DNA of 50,226 nt. It comes from DATJFH01 sp035495815 (GTDB lineage: Bacteria > Acidobacteriota > Terriglobia > Bryobacterales > Bryobacteraceae). Both the position numbers and the translations under genes were made by a program. The notes under the pieces were generated by a model, which ran no database searches, had not been told where the DNA came from, and saw only the letters and a list, made by a program, of their open reading frames with translations. How positions within the stretch are numbered: position 1 is the first letter of the stretch; each line of letters starts with the position of its first letter. This document shows, piece by piece, positions 17,135 through 25,270 of the stretch. The stretch lies in contig DATJFH010000300.1 in the NCBI GenBank assembly GCA_035495815.1, positions 1-50,226 of the forward strand, written 5' to 3'.

Positions 17135-18034
17135 ATGATGGAGTGCACCAATCCGGGGGTGTTTTCGGCCGGTCCGGACTGGCTCGAGCCTGGAGAGCAG
17201 CGGCGGCACGAAGCGCTATGGCAAATTGCCCGGGGCAAGGCCGAGGGAAGCGGCGGGCTGCGGGAGCACGTCGAAGTCTGCCGCGCCTGCCGGGAACTGG
17301 TGCGTGCATTCCAGCAGGTGGACCGGGCTGTGGGAGGGACAGCGGAGGTGTTCGCGGTCTGCCCCTCGGAGCGCGATCTGGCGGACTACGCGGCTTATGA
17401 ATTGCCGGCGCCGATTCGGGAAAAGGTAGAAGCTCACCTGAAGGCCTGCCCGCTATGCGGGGAAGATCTGGAGTGGCTGGCGGCCACCTCGGCGTCGAAG
17501 ATCACCGCCATCGACCGGCGGCGCTGGATTAGCTGGGTGGGGGCGGCGGCGGCGGTGGCCCTGCTGGCGCTGATTCCGCTGCTGCGGCGATCTTCGGAGC
17601 CGGTTTCGCCCTATCTGGACCTGGCGCGGATTCCGGCGATCAACCGGCAGGACCTGATAGGAAGTCTGCGCCAGCCGCAAAGGTTTCGACCGGCGCTGGA
17701 GGAATCGATCAATGCGTTTGACGCGGGCGATTTCAAGATGGCGGAGGCCAAGGCGCAGCCGATTCTGGCGGCGTCGCCCGACGATCCGAGCGCGCTGTTC
17801 ATCACCGCGATGGCGGAATACCGTCTGGGGAACGCCTCGGAGGCCGAACGGCTCATGGACCGGGCGGAGCGCGGCCAGCCGATGACCGAGTATCGCTGCT
17901 GGACGGCGCTGCAACTGGGGCTGGCAACCGGCAGCCGGCCGCGGATCGACCGGGAATGCGCGCACCTCGAGCGCTCGCCCGGCTACGCCTCGCAGATACG
18001 GCAGATCCGGGAGCAGGTCGGCCGGCGCGCCTGA
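17135..18034 (+). CDS. Membrane anti-sigma factor with two zinc-finger motifs and a periplasmic TPR-like tail
   Basis: A 299-residue protein, three bases after the sigma gene, with a GGAGGGG-type Shine-Dalgarno inside that gene's end. Two HxxxCxxC anti-sigma zinc fingers are seen: H45-C49-C52 (HVEVCRAC) and H101-C105-C108 (HLKACPLC). The second is preceded by the standard ZAS helix text (CPSERDLADYAAYELP). One membrane helix follows at about residues 131-150. The outer part, residues 195-275, reads like a pair of TPR helices (FDAGDFKMAEAKAQPILA, then SPDDPSALFITAMAEYRLG). It should tether and inhibit the ECF sigma factor and release it on an envelope signal. The double finger is uncommon; most family members have one. 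Confidence 0.88.
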   Translation: MMECTNPGVFSAGPDWLEPGEQRRHEALWQIARGKAEGSGGLREHVEVCRACRELVRAFQQVDRAVGGTAEVFAVCPSERDLADYAAYELPAPIREKVEAHLKACPLCGEDLEWLAATSASKITAIDRRRWISWVGAAAAVALLALIPLLRRSSEPVSPYLDLARIPAINRQDLIGSLRQPQRFRPALEESINAFDAGDFKMAEAKAQPILAASPDDPSALFITAMAEYRLGNASEAERLMDRAERGQPMTEYRCWTALQLGLATGSRPRIDRECAHLERSPGYASQIRQIREQVGRRA

Positions 18035-18061
18035 GGGCGCGGGCGGCGCCGGCTTCCGCAG

Positions 18062-18067
18062 TATCAT
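18062..18067 (+). promoter_or_regulatory. -10 box TATCAT, leaderless arrangement, for the MEMO-like gene
   Basis: TATCAT with seven bases to ATG 18075. The box overlaps the alternative ATG 18066, which argues that 18075 is the true start. It lies in the 40-base gap after the anti-sigma stop, so this gene can be transcribed separately. Confidence 0.45.
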
Positions 18068-18074
18068 GGATTCG

Positions 18075-19295
18075 ATGCCGCAATCATTGCCCCGTCTGCG
18101 GACCAACCTGGATTTCATGCCTTCGCCGGTTCCGGATCGTCCCGGATTGCTGATGCGGGATTCCTACCGCTACTCCGACGTCACCCTCATCATCCCGCCG
18201 GACCTGGTGCAGTGCCTGCGGTACTTCGATGGAGAGTCCAGCGAGCTCGAGCTGCGTCAGGAGCTGGTGCGCATCACCGGCGACCTGCAGGTGGGCGAGC
18301 TGCAAAAAAACCTGACGGACACGCTGGCGGAGAGCGGCTTTCTGGAGGACGAAACCTACGGCCGGATGCGCGAGGCGCGGCAGAATGAATTCGCGGCGGA
18401 ATCGCGAAGACTGCCGAGCCATGCGGGTTCGGCCTATCCCGAGGAGATCGATCCGCTGCGCGAGACGATGCGCGGCTGGATGGACGGCGCGGCTCCCGAC
18501 GGCAAGCCGCCGCTGATCGGAATCGCAGCGCCGCATGTCAGTCCGGAGGGCGGGTGGAAATCGTATCAGGCGGCTTACGGAAGGCTGACCCCGGAGTACA
18601 AGGACCGCACGTTCGTCCTGTTGGGAACGTCGCATTACGGGCAGCCGGAGCGGTTCGGCATGACGCGCAAACCTTTCGTCACGCCGATTGGCGAATCGGC
18701 TGTGGATCTGCCGCTGGTAGACGAGCTCGAGCGTCAGGCGGCGGGGGCCGTGACGATGGAGGACTACTGCCACGCCATCGAACACTCGATCGAGTTTCAG
18801 GTACTGTTCCTGCAGTACATTTACGGGCCGGACATTCGCATCCTGCCGATCCTGTGCGGCTCCTATGCGCACAGCATTTATCGCGGCGGGGCGCCGGAGG
18901 AGAACGAAGACGTGCGGCGGTTCCTGGGGTCGCTGGGAGAGATGGCGGCGCGCGAGGGCGACCGGCTGTTCTGGGTGCTGGGAATCGACATGGCGCACAT
19001 GGGGCGCAGGTACGGCGACAGGTTTACGGCTTACGCCGACCGGGGTGAAATGGCGGACGTAGCCGCGCGCGACCGGCTGCGCATCGGGCGGGTCAATGCG
19101 GGCGACGCCGCCGGATTCTGGGAAATGGTGCAGGAACACAACGACGATCTGAAGTGGTGCGGATCCTCGCCGGTGTACACTTTTCTCAAGTCCGTTCCGG
19201 AGGCGCGGGGTGAGCTGAACCGCTACGAGCAGTGGAACATCGACGAGGAGAGCGTGGTCAGCTTCGCCGGAATCTCGTTCCGAAAGGAATCGTAA
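18075..19295 (+). CDS. amrB: MEMO family protein (AmmeMemoRadiSam system protein B) with extra N-terminal domain
   Basis: About 406 residues (409 from ATG 18066). The C-terminal 270 residues are the MEMO domain, with H154 (APHVS), H187 (GTSHYG) and C362 (WCGSSPVYTF) matching the metal-site His, His and Cys of human MEMO1; AIEHSIEFQVLFLQY and GIDMAHMG are also family hallmarks. Residues 1-115 are an addition: PVPDRPGLLMRDS and a helical stretch (LELRQELVRITG, ELQKNLTDTLAESGFLED) that resembles PqqD-like or small winged-helix domains. MEMO proteins bind copper or iron and belong to a family related to extradiol dioxygenases; bacterial partners AmrA and AmrS (radical SAM) are not in the window. 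The stop overlaps the next ATG by one base (TAATG), implying translational coupling to the isomerase. Confidence 0.85.
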   Translation: MPQSLPRLRTNLDFMPSPVPDRPGLLMRDSYRYSDVTLIIPPDLVQCLRYFDGESSELELRQELVRITGDLQVGELQKNLTDTLAESGFLEDETYGRMREARQNEFAAESRRLPSHAGSAYPEEIDPLRETMRGWMDGAAPDGKPPLIGIAAPHVSPEGGWKSYQAAYGRLTPEYKDRTFVLLGTSHYGQPERFGMTRKPFVTPIGESAVDLPLVDELERQAAGAVTMEDYCHAIEHSIEFQVLFLQYIYGPDIRILPILCGSYAHSIYRGGAPEENEDVRRFLGSLGEMAAREGDRLFWVLGIDMAHMGRRYGDRFTAYADRGEMADVAARDRLRIGRVNAGDAAGFWEMVQEHNDDLKWCGSSPVYTFLKSVPEARGELNRYEQWNIDEESVVSFAGISFRKES

Positions 19296-20380
19296 TGCGC
19301 AGACGAACGTTTCTCCAGGCGGGACCGGCGGCGATGGCGGCGGCCGCGGCTGCGGGCTCGGGAGAAGGCATCCGGCTCGGGTTCGACAGCTATTCGATCC
19401 GCAGCTTCCACTGGAAGGCGATGAAGCTGATCGAGTACGCAGACAGCCACAAACTGGACACGCTGCAGATCTCGAGCCTCGACGATTACGAAAGCCTGGA
19501 GCCGGCCCACCTGCGGAAAGTGAAGGACAGCGCGGCGCGGCTGGGGATGACGATCGACGGCGGGATCGGCTGCATCTGCCCGACGTCGGCAAGCTGGAAG
19601 CCGAAGGAGGGCGACGCGGGACAGTACGTGCTGAAGGGGCTGCGGGTCTCGAAAGCGGTCGGCGCGACAGGCATGCGCTGCTTTCTCGGCAGCGCGCCGG
19701 ACCGGCGGGGGAAGCTGCCGATCGAAGCGCACATGGAGAGCGTAATCAAGGTTCTGCGCGGGGTCCGCTCCGAGGGTCTGGATACGGGCGTGAAGGTGGC
19801 GATCGAGAATCACAACGGCGACCTGACGGCGCGGGAAGTCAAGGTGATCATCGAGGAGGCGGGCAAGGATTTCGTGGGGTCGAACCTGGATACGGGAAAT
19901 CCGATGTGGCTGCTCGAAGATCCGCTGCTGACGCTGGAGATCCTGGGGCCGTACGTGGTGACGACGCACATTCGCGACTCGGCTCTGTACGAGCATCCGC
20001 GCGGGGCGGCGTTCCAGTGGGTAGCGCTGGGAGACGGGAGTATGGACCTGGCGCGCATCGCTTCGCTGTTCCGGCAGGTCTGCCCGCAGGCGGCCATGCA
20101 GCTGGAGATCATCACGGGACGTCCTCCGCAGTTGCTGCCGTACCTGGAGCCGGAGTTCTGGAAAGCGTTTCCCAAGCTGCCTTCGTCCGATTTTGCGCGG
20201 TTTCTGGCGCTGGCGAAACGCGGCCATCCGTTCATGGGAGAGATGATGGTGGCCGGAACCGGCAAGCAGCCGCCGAGCTACGAAGCCGCGCTCACCGAGC
20301 AGCAGCGCGTGGACCTCGAGCGTAGTTTCGAGTACGCCAAGAAGAAGCTGGGAGTGGGCGTGCGGTGGAAACAGGGTTAG
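19295..20380 (+). CDS. Tat-exported sugar phosphate isomerase/epimerase-like (xylose isomerase-type TIM barrel) protein
   Basis: A 361-residue protein from ATG 19295, with an AAGGA Shine-Dalgarno inside the end of the MEMO gene. An in-frame ATG at 19232 would remove the clear twin-arginine leader (MRRRTFLQAGPAAMAAAAAA), so the later start is preferred. The AP-endonuclease-2/xylose isomerase barrel has its four metal ligands in order: E171 (AIENHNGD), D199 (NLDTGNP), H225 (TTHIRDSA) and E271 (QLEIITG). That makes an active divalent-metal isomerase, epimerase or dehydratase likely, acting outside the cytoplasm, which is odd for a sugar-phosphate enzyme but common for this family in Acidobacteria and Planctomycetes. 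The substrate is unknown. It is coupled to the MEMO-like gene by a one-base overlap. Confidence 0.88.
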   Translation: MRRRTFLQAGPAAMAAAAAAGSGEGIRLGFDSYSIRSFHWKAMKLIEYADSHKLDTLQISSLDDYESLEPAHLRKVKDSAARLGMTIDGGIGCICPTSASWKPKEGDAGQYVLKGLRVSKAVGATGMRCFLGSAPDRRGKLPIEAHMESVIKVLRGVRSEGLDTGVKVAIENHNGDLTAREVKVIIEEAGKDFVGSNLDTGNPMWLLEDPLLTLEILGPYVVTTHIRDSALYEHPRGAAFQWVALGDGSMDLARIASLFRQVCPQAAMQLEIITGRPPQLLPYLEPEFWKAFPKLPSSDFARFLALAKRGHPFMGEMMVAGTGKQPPSYEAALTEQQRVDLERSFEYAKKKLGVGVRWKQG

Positions 20381-20693
20381 CCGCGAACCTGCGGATACCG
20401 TTGACACAAGAAGGCGCGGAGATAAGCTTCTAACTCTGGCCCGCGGCATTCGGCTCCAGGGCGCCTGCATCGCGGCGGATTCCGGGTCCAATCTCACTTA
20501 TTCAGGTGACGCCGGCGCGGCAGCACCGTAGGGGAGCCGGCGTTGAACAGCTTCCCGTGCTGCCATACATCCGCCCTACAAAGAATTCCGCTGCTCCTGT
20601 CCGGTCTTCGGCGCCGGATACGTTTAACCGATCGAGAAGAGAAATGGGCTGACCGCCAGCCCTGCATCAACTTCCGAGCTTAAAGGAGCTAAA
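20381..20693 (+). other. Intergenic stretch, probable leader of the small Cys-rich protein gene
   Basis: No gene seen. A possible promoter is TTGACA at 20401-20406 with TAAGCT 16 bases later; transcription from there would give a leader of about 260 bases carrying the long hairpin at 20519-20564. It is equally possible that this hairpin ends the isomerase transcript. Confidence 0.4.
20519..20564. ncRNA. Strong long hairpin (structured leader or terminator-like element)
   Basis: Outer stem GGCAGCAC (20519-20526) with GTGCTGCC (20557-20564), a four-base bulge (20527-20530), an inner stem GGGGAGC (20531-20537) with GCTTCCC (20550-20556, one G-U pair), and a 12-base loop. Fifteen base pairs in total. 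No T-tract follows on the plus strand. It matches no riboswitch I recognise. Confidence 0.5.
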
Positions 20694-21053
20694 GTGAACA
20701 AATCTAAAACCAATCTCGTCGTGGCAGCGGCCTTTGCGGTCCTCGCCATTGTCGGAACCGTTATGAACTCCCAAACCGCAACGGCACAGCAACGGGGAGT
20801 TCCAGCGCCTGTACACGTGACGGGCAATACAGCTGCCACGCAAACCGGCCCCGCGAAAGCTGTTGAGCCAGCGGCTGAAGAGGCTGCTGCCTGCAACGAC
20901 GGCTACACGAGCGCTGCTCAGGGTGGGTGTGCCCGCGACAGGAAATCCGGCGCCTGCCTTGTCGACGGTACCCCTTGTGGCGGGCCGAAGTCATTCTGCA
21001 CGACGGTGCCCGCCAAAAACGGACCGTTACCCTTTTCGTGTAAGTGCATTTAG
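20694..21053 (+). CDS. Small exported Cys-rich protein of unknown function
   Basis: A 119-residue protein starting at GTG 20694, decided by a perfect AAGGAG Shine-Dalgarno at 20683-20688, five bases away. Residues 1-31 are a Sec signal (KTNLVVAAAFAVLAIVGTV, cleavage near ATA-QQ). A low-complexity Ala/Pro/Thr linker follows, then a compact C-terminal domain of about 53 residues with seven cysteines (spacing seen as CNDG, CARD, CLVDG, CGG, CTT, CKC) ending right at the C-terminus. This suggests a disulfide-rich secreted domain, with one Cys left over for a partner or ligand. No family is recognised. It is monocistronic and flanked by unusually long non-coding DNA. Possible roles such as a toxin, adhesin or metal binder are guesses. 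Confidence 0.75.
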   Translation: MNKSKTNLVVAAAFAVLAIVGTVMNSQTATAQQRGVPAPVHVTGNTAATQTGPAKAVEPAAEEAAACNDGYTSAAQGGCARDRKSGACLVDGTPCGGPKSFCTTVPAKNGPLPFSCKCI

Positions 21054-21222
21054 CCGGCAAGCGTCTCCACTAGCTGAAATTTCCCGGCGGCATCATGATC
21101 GAGCGGCCGGGTTGCCGGACGTATTTCGGTCGCTGCCGGGTGGGGGCGACGCCTTGACGTCTCGAATGACTCTGGCTTTTCGGAACGCCGCGGTATCGCT
21201 GCCAGGGCTGGCCTCCGCTGCT

Positions 21223-21243
21223 CCTCCGCTGCTCCAGCGGAGG
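21223..21243. repeat. Perfect short hairpin
   Basis: Stem CCTCCGCTG (21223-21231) and CAGCGGAGG (21235-21243) with a three-base loop. The left arm is partly duplicated just upstream (CCTCCGCTG at 21212-21220). No T-run follows, so a terminator role is uncertain. Confidence 0.5.
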
Positions 21244-21595
21244 AAGCGGACTGGCCTTTCGATTGTTCTTATGCAAGCGGACTGGGAGCCATGACTCGTT
21301 ATTTTGGTTTTGGGCCGCCCCCTGCTCCCGCTATCCAGCCCACTTGAGCCCGGCGCTTTCATTCCCTCCCAGCGAGCTGCACACCAGCTAAAGACCCGAC
21401 ATTTTCCGGGAGTTCTTACCGTCGCGGCTCCGGCCGGAGATCCCGTGAACCCGGAGTAAAGAGCCGCTCCTGCGCAATACGATGTTCGCGCCGGCGGCCG
21501 GCGACCGGTACACCACCCGTCTCACTTCTTGTAAACACTGTTGCATTTAGGCTGCGACAAAATACTGGATAAACAATCGCCGCCGCGTTTTCCTG

Positions 21596-21604
21596 TGATA
21601 GAAT
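21596..21604 (+). promoter_or_regulatory. Extended -10 box (TG-A-TAGAAT) for the receptor gene
   Basis: TG at 21596, spacer base, TAGAAT at 21599-21604; the start site would be near 21611, giving a leader of about 40 bases with a GAGAGGGG Shine-Dalgarno ending at 21645. No -35 recognised. Confidence 0.45.
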
Positions 21605-21651
21605 CCTTCAAAGTTCAGTCTGGGCTTGCGAAGGGGTGAGAGGGGATTCAG

Positions 21652-24600
21652 ATGCGAATTCTATTGCTTCTCTGTGTCAGCGGATGCAGTCTGTTCGCGC
21701 AGGACGCGACTGTAACTGGCATTGTAACCGACTCCGCTGCGGCCGTCGTTCCAGGAGTCCAAATCAGGATTCGAAACGTGGATACCGGTATCGCTCGGAC
21801 CGTGGTGACGAATCACGAGGGCAGCTACACCATAACCACCCTGCCTCCCGGTCCATACGAGCTGACGGCGGAGCTTACCGGCTTCCGCGGCTATCAAAAG
21901 ACGGGCATCGTTCTCGAGATCGGGATGGCGTTGCGCGACGATATCCAGCTTGCCGTCGGCGGGGTCACCGAGTCGGTGCACGTGACCGCCGAGATTGCCG
22001 CGCTCAACACGGAAAACGGCGCCATCAAGGGCGACGTCATCGTGCAGCAGGAGATCATGGATCTGCCTCTCGATGGACGGGACTTCACCGACCTGGCGTT
22101 CCTGGTGCCAGGAGTGATGCCGGCCGCCCAAGGCGGCCAGGGCTCAGGCATGAACGTCAACGGCGCGCGCGCCACCGACACCAATTTCTACGTCGACGGC
22201 TTCAGCAATCGCAACCCACGCGGGGCCGCCGCCCAAGCCCGGCCGAACATGAGCGCGATGCAGGAATTCAAAATGGAAGTATCGGGCTACTCCGCCGAGA
22301 TGGGCCGTATGGCCGGCGGCGTCATGAACATGGTGATGAAGTCCGGCGCCAACCAGTACCACGGCGATGTCTTCTACTACATTCGCAACAATGTCATCGA
22401 TGCGCGCAGCTTCTTCGATGTCCAAAAGCAGAAACTGAACCGGCGCCAATACGGCGCTACGCTCCACGGACCTGTGCAGCTGCCCAAGCTTTACGACGGC
22501 CACAACAGGACCTTCTTCATGTTCAGCTGGGAAAGTTACAAACAGCTCATCGGCGGCGCCAGGCTCACCCATGTGCCCTCGGCGCTCGAGCGGCTGGGCG
22601 ATTACTCGCGGTCGTTCAGCCTCACGGGAGCCCCCGTCCGCGTGACGGATCCTCTCGGCGGAAATCAGCCATTCCCAGGCAATATCATGCCCGCCAGCCG
22701 CTTCGACGCGATTGCGCAGAAGCTTCTGGCGTACTATCCGGCAGCCAATCGCGCAAACCCGCGGCTGAACCTGCTCACCTCAGGCAACGACAACGACACG
22801 TGGGACAGCTTCATCGTGAAGGCCGACCATCGGTTCAGCGAAAAGAACAGCATGAGTTATCGCTACCAGATCCGGTTTAACAACACGATGGAGCCGTTTC
22901 CCGAAGCCACTCCGCTCGGAATCTTCGGTAACCTGCAAAACGACGACCGGTCCCTGATGGGAATCGACTTCACGCACATGTTCACGCCCACGTTCCTAGT
23001 GGAGATGCGCTCCGGCTTCAGCCGGAACACGACCCGGAACAAGTGCGTCTGGAATGGCATCGACGTTGCCGGTCAATTGGGTATTCCCGACTCGACGAAG
23101 GATCCCGATCTGGTCGGATTTCCGCTATTCAATGTCACCGACTACAGTTCCCTCGGCTGTACCGCCAATATGCCAGTGGAATACCATGTCACCGACATTC
23201 AGGGCAGTTTCAAATTCACCTGGGTCAAGTCCCGTCACGTCATGAAGTGGGGCTATGAGCATTCGCGCGTTCGTATAAACCAGCCCTACTTCAACAACAA
23301 TCGGGGCACGTTCGTTTTCAACGGCGCCCGGTCCAGTTTTCCGATGGCCGATTTCATGATGGGAATGATGAACCAGACCACCCGGCAGGTTGGGTGGAAC
23401 CGCAACTATCTTCGCTCGACTAGCGTGGGAATGTACTTCGTCGACGATTTCAAGCTGCGGCCGAACCTGACCCTCAATCTGGGCGTGCGCTACGAAATCG
23501 ATATGATTCCGCACGACCGCTACAATCACATCACGAACTTCGTTCCGGAGATCGGAAAGCTGGTGCTGGCCTTCAATGATCCGACGGTGAAGGACATCGT
23601 CGCCAGGGCCGGCCTGGCAGAGCGGGTAACGTACGCCGAAGCCGTTGGGCTGCCGGCAAACCTTGTCTATCCCGACTACACCAACATTGCCCCGCGCGTA
23701 GGCTTTGCCTGGACCCCCTGGAAGGACCGCAGGACGGTGTTACGAGGCGGCTACGGAATGTTCTATACAGGCCTTCTGCTGAACCCGTACCGGAATCAGT
23801 TGCAGAACACGTTTCCGTACGCGCAGACCGAGACCTTCACGTGGCAGGCGGCGCGGCAGGATTACGTCACGTTGAGCAATCCGTTCCCGAACGATCGGGC
23901 GGTGACGGGCGGCACCACCACCAGTTCGGGCGTCGAGACTCATGCGCCCACCGGCTACATGCATAGCGCGAACCTGACCGTGGAGCGCGATCTGGGCAAT
24001 GGCACGGCTTTGGAAATCGGGATCGTGGGATCGCGGGGAATCCACCTGAGCCGGTTGCGCGACATCAATCTTCCCCGCCGTACCGAAGCGGCCTACATGG
24101 CCAACATCGCCGTCGTCAATCTGCGTCCCTTCCCCTTCTTCAACGGCGCCATCAACCAGTTCCAGTTCGTTTCCAATTCGATCTATTACGCAACCCAGTT
24201 CTCCATTCGCAAGCGGGCTCGCGGCGGTACGTTCTTCCGGCTGAACTACTCCTACGGAAAATCCCTCGATGACGCCTCCCAGGTCAACGGAACCTCGGAC
24301 GCCGGTATCCTGGCGGCGTCCCAGGACATCAACAACCGGCGCGCCGATTACAGCCGATCCGATTCGGACCGCGGCCATGTCATGACCGCCGCGTTCTCCT
24401 GGCAGGTTCCTTTCGGCCGCGGCCGGAAATTCTTCCGGGGCGCGCATGGCCTTGGCCAGGGGTTGATCGGCGGCTGGCAGTTCTCCGGCGCCACCTTCAT
24501 GGCCACCGGCGCGCCGCTTACCCCGGTGGCCGCGGACGTGAATCTGAATCTCGGGGAATCGCAGAAGCCCAACCGCATCGCCAAAGGCATTCCGGATGAA

Positions 24601-24984
24601 ATTCCGGGACAGAAGCGCGGCGTCGATAGGCCCTGGTTCGATCCAGCCGCCTTTGTGAAAGTACCGCAGTGCGTATCGGTCGCGGTGGGCTGCCCGGCTG
24701 ACAAGTACGGCTTCAAGCCGTTCGTGTACGGCAATTCCGGCCGTAACATTCTGGATGGGCCCGGACTGGCCTACGTCAATCTTTCGATGATGAAAAATTT
24801 CCGCTTCGAGGAGCGGAAGAACATCCAGTTCCGCTTCGAATCGTTCAATGCCTTCAATCACCCGAACTTCCTCATGCCGATCAACTCTTTCAACGGCAGC
24901 GGGGCCGGCCTGATCGTGGGCGTGGCCCAGGGAGGCCGCGGAGGCGCCCGCGTTTTCCAGGCCAGCTTGAAATTCGATTTCTAA
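21652..24984 (+). CDS. Oar-like TonB-dependent receptor with N-terminal carboxypeptidase-regulatory-like domain
   Basis: An 1110-residue outer-membrane protein. Signal peptide residues 1-16 (MRILLLLCVSGCSLFA, before QD). Regulatory-like domain at about 20-100 (GIVTDSAAAVVPGVQIRI, TLPPGPYELTAELTGF). Plug at about 115-240 (DLPLDGRDFTDLAFLVPG, then AEMGRMAGGVMNMVMKSG). The barrel ends with the aromatic strand SLKFDF. AGGGG at 21641-21645 six bases before ATG 21652 sets the start. It is apparently monocistronic, with non-coding DNA on both sides, so its partner enzymes are elsewhere. It is not a close duplicate of the other four receptors by eye: the plug text and the loops differ. A Cys pair (PQCVSVAVGC) lies in a late extracellular loop. 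The ligand is unknown. Confidence 0.9.
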   Translation: MRILLLLCVSGCSLFAQDATVTGIVTDSAAAVVPGVQIRIRNVDTGIARTVVTNHEGSYTITTLPPGPYELTAELTGFRGYQKTGIVLEIGMALRDDIQLAVGGVTESVHVTAEIAALNTENGAIKGDVIVQQEIMDLPLDGRDFTDLAFLVPGVMPAAQGGQGSGMNVNGARATDTNFYVDGFSNRNPRGAAAQARPNMSAMQEFKMEVSGYSAEMGRMAGGVMNMVMKSGANQYHGDVFYYIRNNVIDARSFFDVQKQKLNRRQYGATLHGPVQLPKLYDGHNRTFFMFSWESYKQLIGGARLTHVPSALERLGDYSRSFSLTGAPVRVTDPLGGNQPFPGNIMPASRFDAIAQKLLAYYPAANRANPRLNLLTSGNDNDTWDSFIVKADHRFSEKNSMSYRYQIRFNNTMEPFPEATPLGIFGNLQNDDRSLMGIDFTHMFTPTFLVEMRSGFSRNTTRNKCVWNGIDVAGQLGIPDSTKDPDLVGFPLFNVTDYSSLGCTANMPVEYHVTDIQGSFKFTWVKSRHVMKWGYEHSRVRINQPYFNNNRGTFVFNGARSSFPMADFMMGMMNQTTRQVGWNRNYLRSTSVGMYFVDDFKLRPNLTLNLGVRYEIDMIPHDRYNHITNFVPEIGKLVLAFNDPTVKDIVARAGLAERVTYAEAVGLPANLVYPDYTNIAPRVGFAWTPWKDRRTVLRGGYGMFYTGLLLNPYRNQLQNTFPYAQTETFTWQAARQDYVTLSNPFPNDRAVTGGTTTSSGVETHAPTGYMHSANLTVERDLGNGTALEIGIVGSRGIHLSRLRDINLPRRTEAAYMANIAVVNLRPFPFFNGAINQFQFVSNSIYYATQFSIRKRARGGTFFRLNYSYGKSLDDASQVNGTSDAGILAASQDINNRRADYSRSDSDRGHVMTAAFSWQVPFGRGRKFFRGAHGLGQGLIGGWQFSGATFMATGAPLTPVAADVNLNLGESQKPNRIAKGIPDEIPGQKRGVDRPWFDPAAFVKVPQCVSVAVGCPADKYGFKPFVYGNSGRNILDGPGLAYVNLSMMKNFRFEERKNIQFRFESFNAFNHPNFLMPINSFNGSGAGLIVGVAQGGRGGARVFQASLKFDF

Positions 24985-25270
24985 TTTCAATATTTTCCGC
25001 GGGAAGTTGCGGAGACGCCGCCGTTTCCTGGCCAGTCCAACAGCTCGCGAACCCGTTTGGCCGCCCGCGTAGCAAGTCGAGTTGCTCCAGCGAATCCGGC
25101 GTCCGCCGGTCCCGATGTCGGATACTGCGGGCGGCGCGGTTGCCAATACGCAGGGCCCGCCCATTCCGCCGCCACCGCCACTGCATGCTCGCGCCGATCC
25201 TTGTGCTGGCGTTCCAGCAACAGGCGCCGGCTACTACGACGCGACGTTCGTCATACCGTGTCCATAGCGG
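24985..25270. other. Gap between convergent genes
   Basis: Nearly 290 bases. A 61-residue Pro-rich frame at 25082-25267 is not supported by a ribosome site or homology. A small CCGC/GCGG hairpin follows the receptor stop. Nothing else is recognised. Confidence 0.45.

Larger units (their letters stand above)
21054..21651. other. Long intergenic region upstream of a receptor gene
   Basis: About 600 bases with no credible gene. It starts with a nested inverted repeat just after the Cys-rich gene: CCGGCAA (21054-21060) with TTGCCGG (21112-21118), enclosing CCCGG (21083-21087) and CCGGG (21107-21111), possibly its transcript end. A tight hairpin lies at 21223-21243 and the receptor promoter at 21596-21604. 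Small frames inside lack start signals. Confidence 0.5.

Noticed and set aside
25082..25267. Small Pro-rich open frame of 61 codons
   Set aside because: No ribosome site, no signal peptide and no homologue recognised; it lies in a gap between convergent genes.
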